Source of the DNA: Zygnema cylindricum
Taxonomy: Eukaryota; Streptophyta; Zygnematophyceae; Zygnematales; Zygnemataceae
NCBI GenBank assembly: GCA_037447655.1
Contig: JBBHKE010002154.1
Span: forward strand, 1 to 59,617
Direction: 5' to 3'
Length of the DNA: 59,617 nt
The translations under genes were made by a program, and so were the position numbers. Positions 11,801-20,150 of the stretch are shown piece after piece (positions within the stretch are counted from its first letter, which is position 1; each line of letters opens with the position of its first letter). The notes under the pieces were generated by a model. That model was not told the origin of the DNA. It was given only the letters and a program-made list of their open reading frames with translations, and searched no databases.

Positions 11801-13365
11801 ATCTTAAAGAACTCTAAAATAAGCCAGATTATATTTTCCAAGAAAATTATAGTCAGTTGGGCAAGTAAAACTGTATGTAACCATGGTTATAGCAAACAAA
11901 AATATGGAATTTGCGGCATATTCGATGGTCATATGTTAGTGTGACTGACATGCATCACCCTCTCCTCCCTTTTCCCCAGTCTTCCTCTCTTTCACGCCCC
12001 TTTCTGACCCTCCTCTGCATCCACTCTTTTCTATAGTGTCCCTTTACTAATCTTTCCTCCTCAATTTCTGCCACTTCCTGCCTCTCTCCCTTATTGCCGC
12101 TTCCCCTCTCTCCCTCTCCCCCAATTTCCCCTTTTTCCGCCTACAGCCTTCCATCTCTCCCCATCTTCCCACCCACACCTTTCCTCCCCTCTCCTTCTCC
12201 CTCAGTTCCGCTCTCCTTCTCCCACTCCCTCTCTCCACTCTCCGCTCTCCCCTCTTCCTCTCTCGATATGTAAATATAAGTTTCAACATAAAAAATGCAC
12301 ATAAGAAGAGACGGGGGCGCGTGGGGGGAGACTGGGGTTGAGATAGCGGATTAAAAAAATCACAGCCCCTTCAAAAATGTTAGCGTTTAGGAACGAATCT
12401 TTTTCAGATGATGTTACAATTCTACAAATTCAACCAAAAAAAAAAATCAACAATGTACACACCTTTTCCCATAGAAGTTGTTGGACGAACCGTTAAATCG
12501 GGGCCTAATCCTGCTGATGCAATATTTTTATAATATTCCTGTAAAAAAAAAAGAACCAATGAACCAAAAAATAAGCTCATAAATGATGGAGTAATAATGG
12601 TATATTCACAAACCCGCAGCAACCGGATTAACTTAATTCCATCGAATTTTATCAAACTCGGTGGAAAACCGACAAGTTTTAAAGTAAAATATCATCCATC
12701 GTCACAATACATAACAGAATTCTATGAGAAAATAATCGGCTTCAAAAAAAAAAAAACAAGCAGAAAGCTTACTCACGTTGCAAGAAAATTATAAAGTTCA
12801 TTTGTAAAATATAACACAACTAGCTTCGTTAAAAGGTGGGTATGTCAAGATATATCCATAAACTTTATTAACGTATAATTTTACTCGGCAGGGTTCTAGA
12901 TTCGGCGTACAAACAGAAAGAGCGTTGAACAAAAGTTTTCGAGAGTTAAAAAGCAGTCAAAGGGAAATTAAACAGAGGTATGTGGAAGCGGCAAGTAAGG
13001 AAAAGGTCAGGGGAAGTTTGCAGGAGATTGGAGTTAAACATAAATGTTACAATGTAGAAGGATATTGAAAAAAAATCAATGGAAGATTAGAGCAAGCCTG
13101 ACAGCAACCTAGTTGTCCATAAGAAGTTTAACAAAGATCCGTAAATTTTACAGTCTAAAATCATACAGAAGATTTACAGGATCCTAGCAGAAATTAAAGG
13201 AAAACTCAACACTACAGTTTTCTACCAGAAGTTTAAGGGAAATTCAACAGTACAGTATTCTAATAGGCATTTAAGGAAAATTTAACAGTTCATTATTATT
13301 GCAAAACTTACATGCATTTCCTCCCAGGAAGGCGAACGCAACAGCTTCTCAACTGCTGAATCCAT
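2749..13365 (-). CDS. ATXR2: ATXR2-like SET-domain lysine methyltransferase gene (14 exons seen, incomplete)
   Basis: A host gene read from GT/AG-bounded exons on the minus strand: 13365-13312, 12538-12463, 11487-11402, about 10912-10614, 10210-10098, 9434-9403, 9097-8943, 8271-8184, 7648-7600, 7295-7241, 5154-5085, 4473-4404, 3854-3778 and 2805-2749. Apart from one missing exon after the third, the phases join exactly and no stop interrupts the exons. The peptides follow Arabidopsis ATXR2 (SDG36) in order: QHSSNK, CPGGCQE, SLLCSG, TNDIFHLAAQ, WKPFSMAHKARWWEAMALP, DNIIGIFELNNL, SPLDEYF, GTAFFALQSCINHSCDPNT. ATXR2 family members are nuclear histone-lysine methyltransferases with a MYND-like zinc finger inside the SET domain; Arabidopsis ATXR2 is linked to H3K36 methylation. 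The exon with the first zinc-finger Cys pairs and the exon(s) after 2749 with the end of SET and post-SET were not found. They may be diverged, lost, or left of the window. A pseudogene is possible but the open exons argue against it. Confidence 0.9.
3252..3327 (+). repeat. 37-bp tandem duplication in an intron
   Basis: Two adjacent, nearly identical 37-base units that start ATATGGGCGGCTAATAAAC, in the intron between exons 15 and 14 of the methyltransferase gene. Confidence 0.85.
3778..3854 (-). CDS. ATXR2: ATXR2-like exon 14 (SET catalytic NHSC motif)
   Basis: 77 bases between CATAG and GTGAGA. Encodes GTAFFALQSCINHSCDPN then TRAFKENT. NHSC-x-PN is the SET-domain cofactor-binding signature, fully kept here, which argues for a catalytically competent protein. 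Confidence 0.94.
4404..4473 (-). CDS. ATXR2: ATXR2-like exon 13
   Basis: 70 bases from TTTCAG to GTAAGG. Encodes EEDSGVILPILEALNDNYG then DPCE, the equivalent of the EEITRPFLDALGDEYSDCC stretch before the catalytic core. Confidence 0.9.
4808..4903 (+). repeat. AT-rich microsatellite (ATAAT / GAATA)
   Basis: Degenerate ATAATATAAT repeats passing into GAATA repeats, in the intron between exons 13 and 12. Confidence 0.8.
5085..5154 (-). CDS. ATXR2: ATXR2-like exon 12
   Basis: 70 bases after TTGACAG. Encodes AVVVPSPLDEYFVMIDDNL then PLEK and ends at GTGAAG, matching LVVASPVEDYFLYIDDLP in ATXR2. Confidence 0.93.
5795..5967. mobile_element. pogo/Emigrant-like MITE
   Basis: 173 bp with terminal inverted repeats: left CAGTAGAACCTCTCTAAAAC, right end the reverse complement of CAGTAAAACCTCTCTAAGAT. 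TA dinucleotides flank both sides (5793-5794 and 5968-5969). Emigrant/Lemi1-type MITEs, which belong to the pogo branch of Tc1/mariner, have a very similar CAGTAAAACCTCTATAAA terminus and a TA duplication. It has no coding capacity and sits in the methyltransferase intron between exons 12 and 11. A pogo-like transposase occurs elsewhere in the window (48132-52971), but I have no proof that it mobilises this element. Confidence 0.75.
6885..7059 (+). repeat. Direct repeat, about 70 bp, spaced by 104 bp
   Basis: Two copies beginning CGGAATATAGAATGATCCAC at 6885 and 6989, nearly identical to the end at about 7059. Intronic, function unknown. Confidence 0.85.
7241..7295 (-). CDS. ATXR2: ATXR2-like exon 11
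   Basis: 55 bases from acceptor AACTTAG to donor GTGAGA. Encodes FTEEVYDNIIGIFELNN, matching FSLEIYGNIIGMFELNN in ATXR2. Confidence 0.93.
7600..7648 (-). CDS. ATXR2: ATXR2-like exon 10 (micro-exon)
   Basis: 49 bases after acceptor ATTTCAG. Encodes SFGLLKSAIYDGKWSP, like SLELLKIAIFDKECEA in ATXR2, and ends in phase 1 at donor GTATCC. Confidence 0.88.
7767..7816. mobile_element. Minimal palindromic MITE remnant (two fused terminal repeats)
   Basis: A 50-bp near-perfect palindrome. CACCGCTAGTTGTTATTAGT faces the complement of CACCGCTAATCGTTATTAGT with a TT/AA centre, and TA dinucleotides bound it. These termini match the CACCGC...AATCG ends of the larger TA-inserting MITEs at 14353, 16805 and 42761, so this looks like an element reduced to its two ends. 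It lies in the intron between exons 10 and 9. Confidence 0.65.
8041..8183 (-). repeat. 71-bp tandem duplication next to the exon 9 donor
   Basis: Two 71-base units, GGAAACAGAAAACCAAGAGA-containing on the plus strand. On the minus strand each begins with GTATTTCTTTCTTCTCCTCA. The copy at 8183 is the exon 9 donor, and its duplicate at about 8112 is a potential second donor-like site inside the intron. Confidence 0.8.
8184..8271 (-). CDS. ATXR2: ATXR2-like exon 9
   Basis: 88 bases. Encodes WWEAMALPSDVEPEDEDSF and then REQIRELSLQ, matching WWDCIALPDDVDPTDEGAF in ATXR2. The donor GTATTTC and the sequence after it are repeated 71 bases further on in the intron. Confidence 0.93.
8284..8880 (+). repeat. 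Polypurine tract (polypyrimidine in the transcript)
   Basis: Long AG-rich stretch (AAAGAAAGGGAAGA-like words). On the gene strand it is a CT-rich intron region between exons 9 and 8. It opens several spurious frames on both strands. Confidence 0.8.
8943..9097 (-). CDS. ATXR2: ATXR2-like exon 8
   Basis: 155 bases from acceptor GGGCAG to donor GTAGGT. Encodes VVALTVLKANSL, a charged spacer, and then LLKAWKPFSMAHKAR, matching LLEAWKPVSIGYKRR in ATXR2. Confidence 0.92.
9403..9434 (-). CDS. ATXR2: ATXR2-like exon 7 (micro-exon)
   Basis: A 32-base exon between TTTTAG and GTGCTT. With the last base of the previous exon it encodes ETNDIFHLAAQ, equal in position to DTNDIFLLAAK in ATXR2. The phases on both sides agree. 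Confidence 0.9.
10098..10210 (-). CDS. ATXR2: ATXR2-like exon 6 (second half of the zinc finger)
   Basis: Starts after the acceptor AATTCAG and ends at donor GTATGG. Encodes DNCAEKAWNSYHSLLCSGP and then EALKEFKSLSD, matching the C-x3-C...H-x3-C half of the MYND-like finger of ATXR2. Confidence 0.92.
10614..10912 (-). CDS. ATXR2: ATXR2-like exon 5 (zinc-finger linker; 5' end uncertain)
   Basis: Ends with the peptide IKLPHTEEENFQLPG and then CPGGCQEDIFC before donor GTTAGG, like ALPHTDKFPLP and CPGGCQEAFYC in ATXR2. The upstream part is a lysine-rich and acidic linker that includes an 18-base A run. No acceptor upstream of about 10912 gives the phase needed to join exon 3 directly, so one short exon carrying the first half of the zinc finger must lie between 11401 and 10913, or is lost. 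An ATG at 10900 is probably internal. Confidence 0.75.
11402..11487 (-). CDS. ATXR2: ATXR2-like exon 3
   Basis: Encodes LFAERSFAEEDVVLQEPILV to GAQHSSNK, ending in phase 0 before GTATTT. The QHSSNK motif is the residue string just before the zinc-finger cysteines in ATXR2. Confidence 0.9.
11940..12265 (+). repeat. Pyrimidine-rich tract in the intron between exons 3 and 2
   Basis: CT-rich low-complexity DNA (CTCTCCCTCTCC words), purine-rich in the gene's transcript. No gene seen. Confidence 0.7.
12463..12538 (-). CDS. ATXR2: ATXR2-like exon 2
   Basis: Follows the acceptor TTTACAG. Encodes EYYKNIASAGLGP... to TSMGKG and ends at donor GTGTGT in phase 1. Matches the EYY...GIGKGVYA start of the split SET domain in ATXR2. 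Confidence 0.85.
13312..13365 (-). CDS. ATXR2: ATXR2-like exon 1 (start codon)
   Basis: Begins with ATG at 13365 and encodes MDSAVEKLLRSPSWEEMH, 18 codons in phase 0, followed by the donor GTAAGT. Arabidopsis ATXR2 also begins with MDS. No other ATG with a continuing frame precedes a suitable donor here. Confidence 0.75.
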
Positions 13366-13890
13366 GACTAATTTCTGTCAACAAAGATGATTAATAAAAT
13401 GCAGATTGACTTCTTCCAAAAATTGCTGATTAAACAATGTTCCTTCACTTTTTGACAAAGAAAAAACAGAAATGTGAAGATGTACTTCAAATTTTGACCT
13501 AAAGTTGGACTTCGTATATATACTAAAACTTGTTTTTTCCAATTCACTTATGTGATATGACACAAACAGTTCATGTGTTTTTCATACAGCTTTATGATTT
13601 TGGTTTATTCATAATTCTAATTGCGAGTGACAGCTAATCAAAGAAATAAAAATAAGGAACGCAAAAAATTATGAATAGAAGCTAATATTATGGCTAGAGG
13701 CTAGTATTATGGCTGGAGGATTTGTTGATTACCACAAAAAACTTGAGACAGAATTGCGAAGTTCAGAAACGCTGAATAGCATCTGAACCAGTTCAAAAAA
13801 CGCCGCCGTTAAGGGGGTTATACATGTATCAAGAACGTTAACTTTAAAAAGCTTACAGCGGTTACCGGCGGGTAAAACGCCGTTACATTA

Positions 13891-14107
13891 CACCGTGTAT
13901 CGCTATTAGCGTTAATATTTTTTCGCCGCTTAAAAACATCTTTTCTCCGTACACACCTGTCCAATTTTCGATTTCAGACCGCCAATCGGAAGCTGAGAAT
14001 CTCACCTTTCAATCGGAACCGCCAGATTCACAATCTGACAAGCGTGTACGAAGAAAACATGTTTTAAGTGGCAAAAAAAACATTAACCCTAATTACGATT
14101 CACGGTG
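13891..14107. mobile_element. TA-inserting MITE, family 1 (copy in duplicate 1)
   Basis: 217 bp. Left end CACCGTGTATCGCTATTAGC, right end the reverse complement of CACCGTGAATCGTAATTAGG, flanked by TA at 13889-13890 and 14108-14109. Inner parts carry CTTAAAAACATCTTTTC and its inverse. Two more copies are at 16576-16792 and 40283-40500. The termini and TA flanks suggest a Tc1/mariner-type transposase in trans. Confidence 0.8.
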
Positions 14108-14352
14108 TACATTACAGTACTGTACTTTTGGTCGAAAACTTTACTTTTGGTCGAAATTTGCCCCGCCGCTCCCAAAGGTCCATCTACACGATACGCTCGA
14201 CGGACCCATTTTTGTATAGAGGTTTTGAAGAAGATCTCGATGTGCGATATGGCATAACTGTTGGATTGGCACGTTAATGCCGGTTCAATACGGGGTAGAA
14301 TGTGATACGTCACACTCAAAGCCGCTTAAAATAAATAAGTACAAACCCGCTA

Positions 14353-14970
14353 CACCGCCAATCGTAATTAGAGTAATGAAAAAATTAGAGTAAAAAAACC
14401 AAAAAAAACAATTAGAGTAATTGACGCTAATTTATGTGATAGAGCTTTTTCAACTATGAAGTTTACTCTAATTTATTTAGTTATTCTATATTGGGTTATG
14501 TCGGCGATAATTATGTGCGCGATAATTATGAACACTAAATTACGTAGACGTACAAAATGTGTCAGTCCGGTAAAGTATTGACGTCATTATGACGCTAATA
14601 ATATTTGTCGCATTGAATGTCAGTTAATGTTCACACTGACGACGATGCTGTCGACGGACGAGAGTTATGCGAACGGCTTTTTTTCGATGTGATTGATTTA
14701 TTTGTTTAGTGCGATTTCACGTGCGAGTGCGATTCTATTAAATCATTATTTGTACCTTTTTACTTATAAAAGTACAATTTTGCACGGTCAGACGTCGTTC
14801 GTACTCCACACTATTTCAAAACAAACTATATTATAATTTTTTACGCTAATTAAGCCTCACCTAAATTAGAATAATGATAAAATTATAATCGATTACTCTA
14901 TTTGATGTGATAGAGTCGAAATTTCGAGCGACCGAATTAGAGTAATTTACTCTAATTACAATTGGCGGTG
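14353..14970. mobile_element. TA-inserting MITE, family 2 (in duplicate 1 only)
   Basis: 618 bp. Left end CACCGCCAATCGTAATTAGA, right end the reverse complement of CACCGCCAATTGTAATTAGA, flanked by TA (14351-14352 and 14971-14972). Duplicate 2 has the uninterrupted site CCCGCTAGCTCTACATTG around 17646-17660, with a single TA. This is a direct empty-site proof of insertion with a TA target duplication. Confidence 0.9.
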
Positions 14971-14982
14971 TAGCTCTACATT

Positions 14983-15053
14983 GAGCTGGTGGCACAGCGG
15001 TTAGTACGCTGACAGCTCAAATCAGAGGTCCAGGTTATAGCTATAACCGGCTC
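14983..15053 (+). repeat. tRNA-like head of a SINE-type repeat (copy 1)
   Basis: GAGCTGG at the start can pair with CCGGCTC at the end as an acceptor stem. An A-box-like TGGCACAGCGG lies between, and GAGGTCCAGG stands where a T-arm would be. The T-loop is degenerate (GGTTATAGC in place of GGTTCGAAT), so this is not a working tRNA gene. A relic tRNA-derived SINE fits best. A second copy is at 17663-17733. Confidence 0.45.
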
Positions 15054-15378
15054 ACTCATCCATAGAATGGGACTTATCGAATCCCAGATTTCACGGAAAA
15101 CAACAACAACTCATGATCTTAATATTAGCTCCGTTTTGCCTAATTTTACTTATCCATTGTTGTTTTGTGACCAAACTTTCAATATGGAGAATAATATTTT
15201 ATTTCCTAAAATAAAATGGTTATTGACTTTGTGGGCGGCCTTTAAAGTTTAAACATGAAAATCACTATGGGCTTCAAGCATAACAAACTCATAGCAAAAT
15301 TATGAATTTGAAACTGATCACTACAGAAGCAATTATGTAACGATACTAACACAAAACATTATTCCATAACCTAAAAAA

Positions 15379-16098
15379 CAAAGAAAGTGAGCCCTCATTC
15401 AGACGCTTAAGGTTGTGACAAACTAAAGGTAATTGCAAAAATCATTTATAAATCTAGGTAATGGGGCTGTAAGTTTCGGAACCCTTCCCAATCTCACATC
15501 CCTGTAGGGTTTGTGAGAAGAACGCCACCCAATTTTCTTTCCATGTGAAAACATAATATCCACGAAAGGTTATATAATCCGTAGATTGATAAGGTGGGTG
15601 AGTACATGCGTTTTGCGTTTTGAGTTGTAGCATGCTTTGCTACCCATTACACTTATTGCATCTTAGACCACGTCATGTAGTAATGCCCGCTCCCCACAAT
15701 GCGAGCAAAGGGGCAAATAGACGCCCCACTCAAATATAAGTTGACCACAAATGCAACGCGACTTGCTTAAGAGCGAGTGATGCGACTAGATGAGGCAAAA
15801 CGGAATCGCATAAGAAGACAATGGAAACAAGGAAAAAATGGTGTAACAAACCATGCTCCAATCATAGATAAGAGTGAAGTTGCGCATATTAGTCACTTGA
15901 AGGTGAAGCACCAGTGAGTTTATTGAAACCAACGATAATTGCCTTATCAACTACATCTTGCACACGTGCATGGCTTTCGAGGACGAGGTAAGAAACCGAG
16001 GAACTTAGTTGTGGGCCACATCTTGTATAATTGAATGAGCGGGCAATAACGATTCTTGAAGGGAATACATGAGCCAAAATAGGAGTGTTCTCCACCAT
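15379..16098 (-). pseudogene. Degraded reverse-transcriptase-like fragment, C-terminal part (copy 1)
   Basis: On the minus strand 16098-15889 is open and encodes MVENTPILAHVFPSRIVIA..., ending at LTGASPSSD. Downstream in broken frames is a CSHCGERALLHDVV stretch (about 15720-15680). Copy 2 (see 36400-37650) adds the upstream motifs that suggest the family. Here the N-terminal side is cut by the duplication breakpoint at 16126. The fragment is not functional. Confidence 0.5.
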
Positions 16099-16575
16099 AA
16101 AACCTGAAAATATTGAAAATGTATCCCTTCACTTTTTGACAAAGAAAAAACAGAAATGTGAAGATGTACTTCAAATTTTGACCTAAAGTTGGACTTCGTA
16201 TATATACTAAAACTTGTTTTTTTCCAATTCACTTATGTGATATGACACAAACAGTTCATGTGTTTTTCATACAGCTTTATGATTTTGGTTTATTCATAAT
16301 TCTAATTGCGAGTGACAGCTAATCAAAGAAATAAAAATAAGGAACGCAAAAAATTATGAATAGAAGCTAATATTATGGCTAGAGGCTAGTATTATGGCTG
16401 GAGGATTTGTTGATTACCACAAAAAACTTGAGACAGAATTGCGAAGTTCAGAAACGCTGAATAGCATCTGAACCAGTTCAAAAAATGCCGCCGTTAAGGG
16501 GGTTATACATGTATCAAGAACGTTAACTTTAAACAGCTTACAGCGGTTACCGGCGGGTAAAACGCCGTTACATTA

Positions 16576-16792
16576 CACCGTGTATCGCTATTAGCGTTAA
16601 TATTTTTTCGCCGCTTAAAAACATCTTTTCTCCGTACACACTTGTCCAATTTTCGATTTGAGACCGCCAATCGGAAGCTGAGAATCTCACCTTTCAATCG
16701 CCACCGTCAGATTCACAATCTGACAAGCGTGTACGAAGAAAAGATGTTTTAAGTGGCAAAAAAAACATTAACCCTAATTACGATTCACGGTG
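16576..16792. mobile_element. TA-inserting MITE, family 1 (copy in duplicate 2)
   Basis: Duplicate-2 counterpart of 13891-14107, with the same termini and TA flanks (16574-16575, 16793-16794). It was therefore in place before the tandem duplication. Confidence 0.8.
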
Positions 16793-16804
16793 TACATAAT
16801 AGTA

Positions 16805-17417
16805 CACCGCGAATCGTAATTAGAATAGTGAAAAAATTAGAGTAAAAAAACAAAAAAAAACAATTAGAGTAATTAACTCTAATTTATGTGATAGAACTTT
16901 TTCACCGAGGAAGTTTACTCTAATTTATTTAAGTACTCTATATTGGGTTATGTCAGCGTAATTATCCGCGCTGAAATTGTGAACACTAAATTAAGTATAC
17001 AAACAAAATCTGTCGGTCCGTATAGATTTGACATTATTATGACGTTAGTATTATTTGTCGCGCTGAATGTCAGTTAATGTTCACACTGACGACGATGCTG
17101 TCGACGGACGAGAGTTATGCGAACGGCTTTTTTTCGATGTGATTGATTTTTCGTTTAGTGCGATTTCACGTGCGAGCGCAATTCTATTAAATCATTATTT
17201 GTACCTTTTTACTTAAAAAAGTACAATTTTGCACGGTCGAAAGTCGTCCGTACTCCACACTATTTAAAAATAACCTATATTACAATTTTTTACGCTAATT
17301 AAACTTACCTAAATAAGAATAATGAAAAAATTAGAATCGTTTACTCTATTTGATGTCATAAAGTCAAATTTCGAGCGACCGAATTAAAGTAATTTACTCT
17401 AATTACGATTCACGGTG
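16805..17417. mobile_element. TA-inserting MITE, family 2 (in duplicate 2 only)
   Basis: 613 bp. Left end CACCGCGAATCGTAATTAGA, right end the reverse complement of CACCGTGAATCGTAATTAGA, flanked by TA (16803-16804, 17418-17419). Duplicate 1 shows the empty site ACAGTACTGTACTTTTGG near 14114-14131 with one TA. It belongs to the same family as 14353-14970 but was inserted independently. Confidence 0.9.
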
Positions 17418-17662
17418 TACTGTACTTTTGGTCGAAAACTTTACTTTTGGTCAAAATTTGCCCCGCCGCTCCCAAAGGTCCATCTACACGATACGCTCGA
17501 CGAACCCATTTTTGTATAGAGGTTTTGAAGAAGATCTTGATGTGCAATATGGCATAACTGTTGGATTGGCACGTGAATGCCGGTTCAATACGGGGTAGAA
17601 TGTGATACGTCACACTCAAAGCCGCTTAAAATAAATAAGTATGAACCCGCTAGCTCTACATT

Positions 17663-17733
17663 GAGATGGTAGCACAGTGGTTAGAACGTTGACAGCTCAA
17701 GTCAGAGGTCCAGGTTATAGCTCTAGCCGGTTC
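17663..17733 (+). repeat. tRNA-like head of a SINE-type repeat (copy 2)
   Basis: Duplicate-2 copy of 14983-15053, with substitutions in the A-box-like part (TAGCACAGTGG) and in the pseudo T-arm. Confidence 0.4.
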
Positions 17734-18032
17734 ACTCATCCCTAGAATGGGACTTATCAAATCCCAAATTTCACAGAAAGCATCAATAACGCATGATCTT
17801 AATATAAGCTCCATTTTGCCTAATTTAACTTATCCATTGTTGTTTTGTGACCAAACTTTCAATATGGAGAATAATATTTTATTTCCTAAAACAAAATGGT
17901 TATTGACTTGTAACTTTGTGGGCGGCCGTTAAAGTTTAAACATGAAAATCACTATGACTTCAAGCATAACAAACTCATAGCAAAATTATGAATTTGAAAC
18001 TGATCACTACAAAAGCAATTATGTAACGATAC

Positions 18033-18433
18033 TGTTGTTTTTGGAAAGCTTTCAGTCTCAGCAAATTAGTAGGACGACACAAAGGTTGTAATTTGTAGCG
18101 TAAGTTTCATAAGGATATGCGTCATCACTTGAGGACAACGCAGCTGCTATGCATACAGAGCAGCACAACAACGTAGCTGCTATACAGACAGAGCAGCGCA
18201 GCTGCTATATAGACAGAGCAGCGCAGTAGCGCAGCTGCTATGCAGACAGAGCAGCGCAGCAGCAAAGCTGCGACACAGACAAGACAAACGCACCTGCGGC
18301 TACTTTGGATATGATCCGTACAAATATGAAAACAATTGTTTGGTAAGATTCTTGATAGCTTCTGAGAGTGCATCATGTCTACTTCTACTACTACTGCTGC
18401 TCCTTCACCTGCACCGGTGGTCATAGAACAACA
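18033..18433 (+). repeat. 5' LTR of copia A (internally deleted)
   Basis: 401 bp against 868 bp for the 3' LTR. The missing part lies between GATATGATCCGTAC and GAAAACAATTGTTTGG and includes the A-box-like array of the other LTR. It carries repeats of AGAGCAGCGCAGCTGC type at about 18140-18285. The gag start codon (18375) is inside this LTR. Confidence 0.9.
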
Positions 18434-19147
18434 GGTTATGGGCCTGTCTTCAAGAATTCCTATCTTTTCCGGGGAAAAGTGTGTTTACTAGGCGGATATG
18501 GTGGAGACACATTTTGAGAATGTCAATCTTTTGGATATATTGGATGGTTCGCTAGATGAATCTGATCCGTCATGGTGTAAGAAAAATACGCAAGATCGTT
18601 CTATTCTGAAATTTTGTATAACTGAGGACTCAGCTAGGTCTCGGATAAAAAAAATAAAAAATAATTGATATCTGGAAATCCCTTAAAAGTGAATATGAAA
18701 AGGCTAATGTCCAAGAAGAGCTTCTATTGGCTGGAAAAATTTGGGACTATAAATACACAAGCGGTACAATGGCTGATTATTCTAACAAATTTCGCATTCT
18801 TGTAGATGCACATGCTTGTGCAAGTGGGAAGTTTCCTCCGTTTCAACAGGCAGCTTTGCTCGTTAGGGGTCTCCCTCGTAGTATGAAAGGAGCATGTGAC
18901 ATGCTCAAACAAAAAGACAAAGCTAGTTGGACTTTACAGTTAGCCATCAATATTTTACGAGAGGAAGAAGCTACATCTAATATTCTCAAAGTTGAGCAAG
19001 TATAGGCTTTTAATTCAGACTTTGGGAGGAAAGGTCAGTTTAATCAGCAGCGTAATCAGTTTAACCAGTTCACACAGTTTAATCATGATTGAAATAGACA
19101 ATCCAACAATGCATGCTTTTATTATAGTGAGAGAGGTCATGGACACA
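18375..19147 (+). pseudogene. Copia A gag, broken
   Basis: Starts with ATG at 18375 inside the LTR (MSTSTTTAAPSPAPVV...) and reads through the primer-binding site as QQVMG. A TAG at 18489 replaces a probable Trp, and a frameshift lies near 18655. The second half (18727-19005) resembles the copia gag core, with FRILVDAHACASGKFPPFQ. The zinc knuckle at the end has lost its second Cys (CFYY). The insertion of copia B separates the knuckle's last Cys, which lies at 25508 on the far side. Gag forms the virus-like particle in active elements. Confidence 0.85.
18434..18445 (+). other. Primer-binding site of copia A (half-tRNA type)
   Basis: GGTTATGGGCCT directly follows the LTR end. It is complementary, with one mismatch, to the GGGCCCATAACC anticodon arm of eukaryotic initiator tRNA-Met, as in Drosophila copia, which primes from a cleaved initiator tRNA. 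It does not match the tRNA 3' end. Confidence 0.8.
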
Positions 19148-19152
19148 AATTC

Positions 19153-20150
19153 TATTAAATCACTAGATTTAGGGGAGGTATTTTCTAGGTCTTAATTAAA
19201 ATAAAAAGGAAAAGGAAAGCACAGGCAGCCTGACTCCACCTTTTCTCTCTAGCCCCCATACTTGTTTTAGTCCCTGAAGGAGAGAGAGGGCGGTGGAGCC
19301 ATGGTTACCTTAGCTCCATAGGCATGGCTTAAGAGTGAACTAAGTCACTCTCAACCAAAAAGGTTGAGTCCGGCAGGACTCGAACCTCCGACCGGTAGGG
19401 CGAGGCGTAGCCGTCAACCCTTACCAGTCTGTCGTAGTAGTCCGTTAGGATACATGGGATTTGATAGCTATTTAAACAATAGAGAGAAGACTAATCCGAT
19501 TAACGGAATTACAAATAGAATACATAGAAACTAGTTGGAGTTTTAGTTCGCACGAAACAAATGAACAAGACATTTGTTTTTGAACGGCTGTCGTTTAAAG
19601 TCGGTTTTGATCCGACGGCCCACACCATCGCAGAGATCGCGTAATGGCCGCCTTGGCGGTTTTCGGCCGTGACATGACCAGGCGACACGTGGCACAATGC
19701 AATTCAGAAGAGGACATCCCGGAGAGCATGAGGACATGTCCGAAGGAGACGGGCGTCCACTCCATAGCCTTGTCGTACACAGGTCGTATAGAAAGTACAT
19801 TGGCCGTAGTACCTTTCTGTACTGTACAGTCTTCTGATAGGTTTCGTACCTCAGTAGATAGGAGTTTTTAGAGGGTTTAGGACTTAGTCGATTGAGGAGG
19901 TAGCCGACTCTCTCCCAATAAGCTTGTATAAATTATTGGCATCTTGGCCACTCAATATCTAATCGTTTGGTTGGGCGTTTTCAGTGATTCTTCTTACTGT
20001 GGACTCAGGGGAGTCCAGACTGCATAGGGAAGCAGTCACATTATCTATTTGCCTGCTTGTGTGGCACTTGCTCTAGTTGAAAGTGGGTTAGTTGAAAACT
20101 ACCTAGAGGCTTCCTCAATTTTTGGTCCAAATGGGGGACACAGAATTGCA
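19153..20150 (+). repeat. 5' LTR of copia B
   Basis: 998 bp. The expected TGTTG start has decayed to TATT; the end is GAATTGCA. An antisense tRNA-like 3' half with a perfect Pol III B-box (GGTTCGAGTCC, minus strand) lies near 19375-19400. The gag ATG at 20131 lies inside the LTR. Confidence 0.9.

Larger units (their letters stand above)
13442..16125. repeat. Tandem duplication, copy 1
   Basis: The unit starting CCTTCACTTTTTGACAAAG at 13442 recurs at 16128. Copy 1 ends with GAAAATGTA at 16125, just before copy 2 begins. It includes, in order, the TA-MITE 13891-14107, a unique MITE insertion (14353-14970), the tRNA-like segment (14983-15053) and the 3' part of a degraded reverse-transcriptase-like sequence on the minus strand. 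Identity to copy 2 is high by eye, with scattered substitutions. Confidence 0.85.

Noticed and set aside
19375-19440. Functional tRNA gene on the minus strand of the copia B LTR.
   Set aside because: The B-box and T-arm are good, but no matching 5' acceptor half or clear anticodon arm can be formed.
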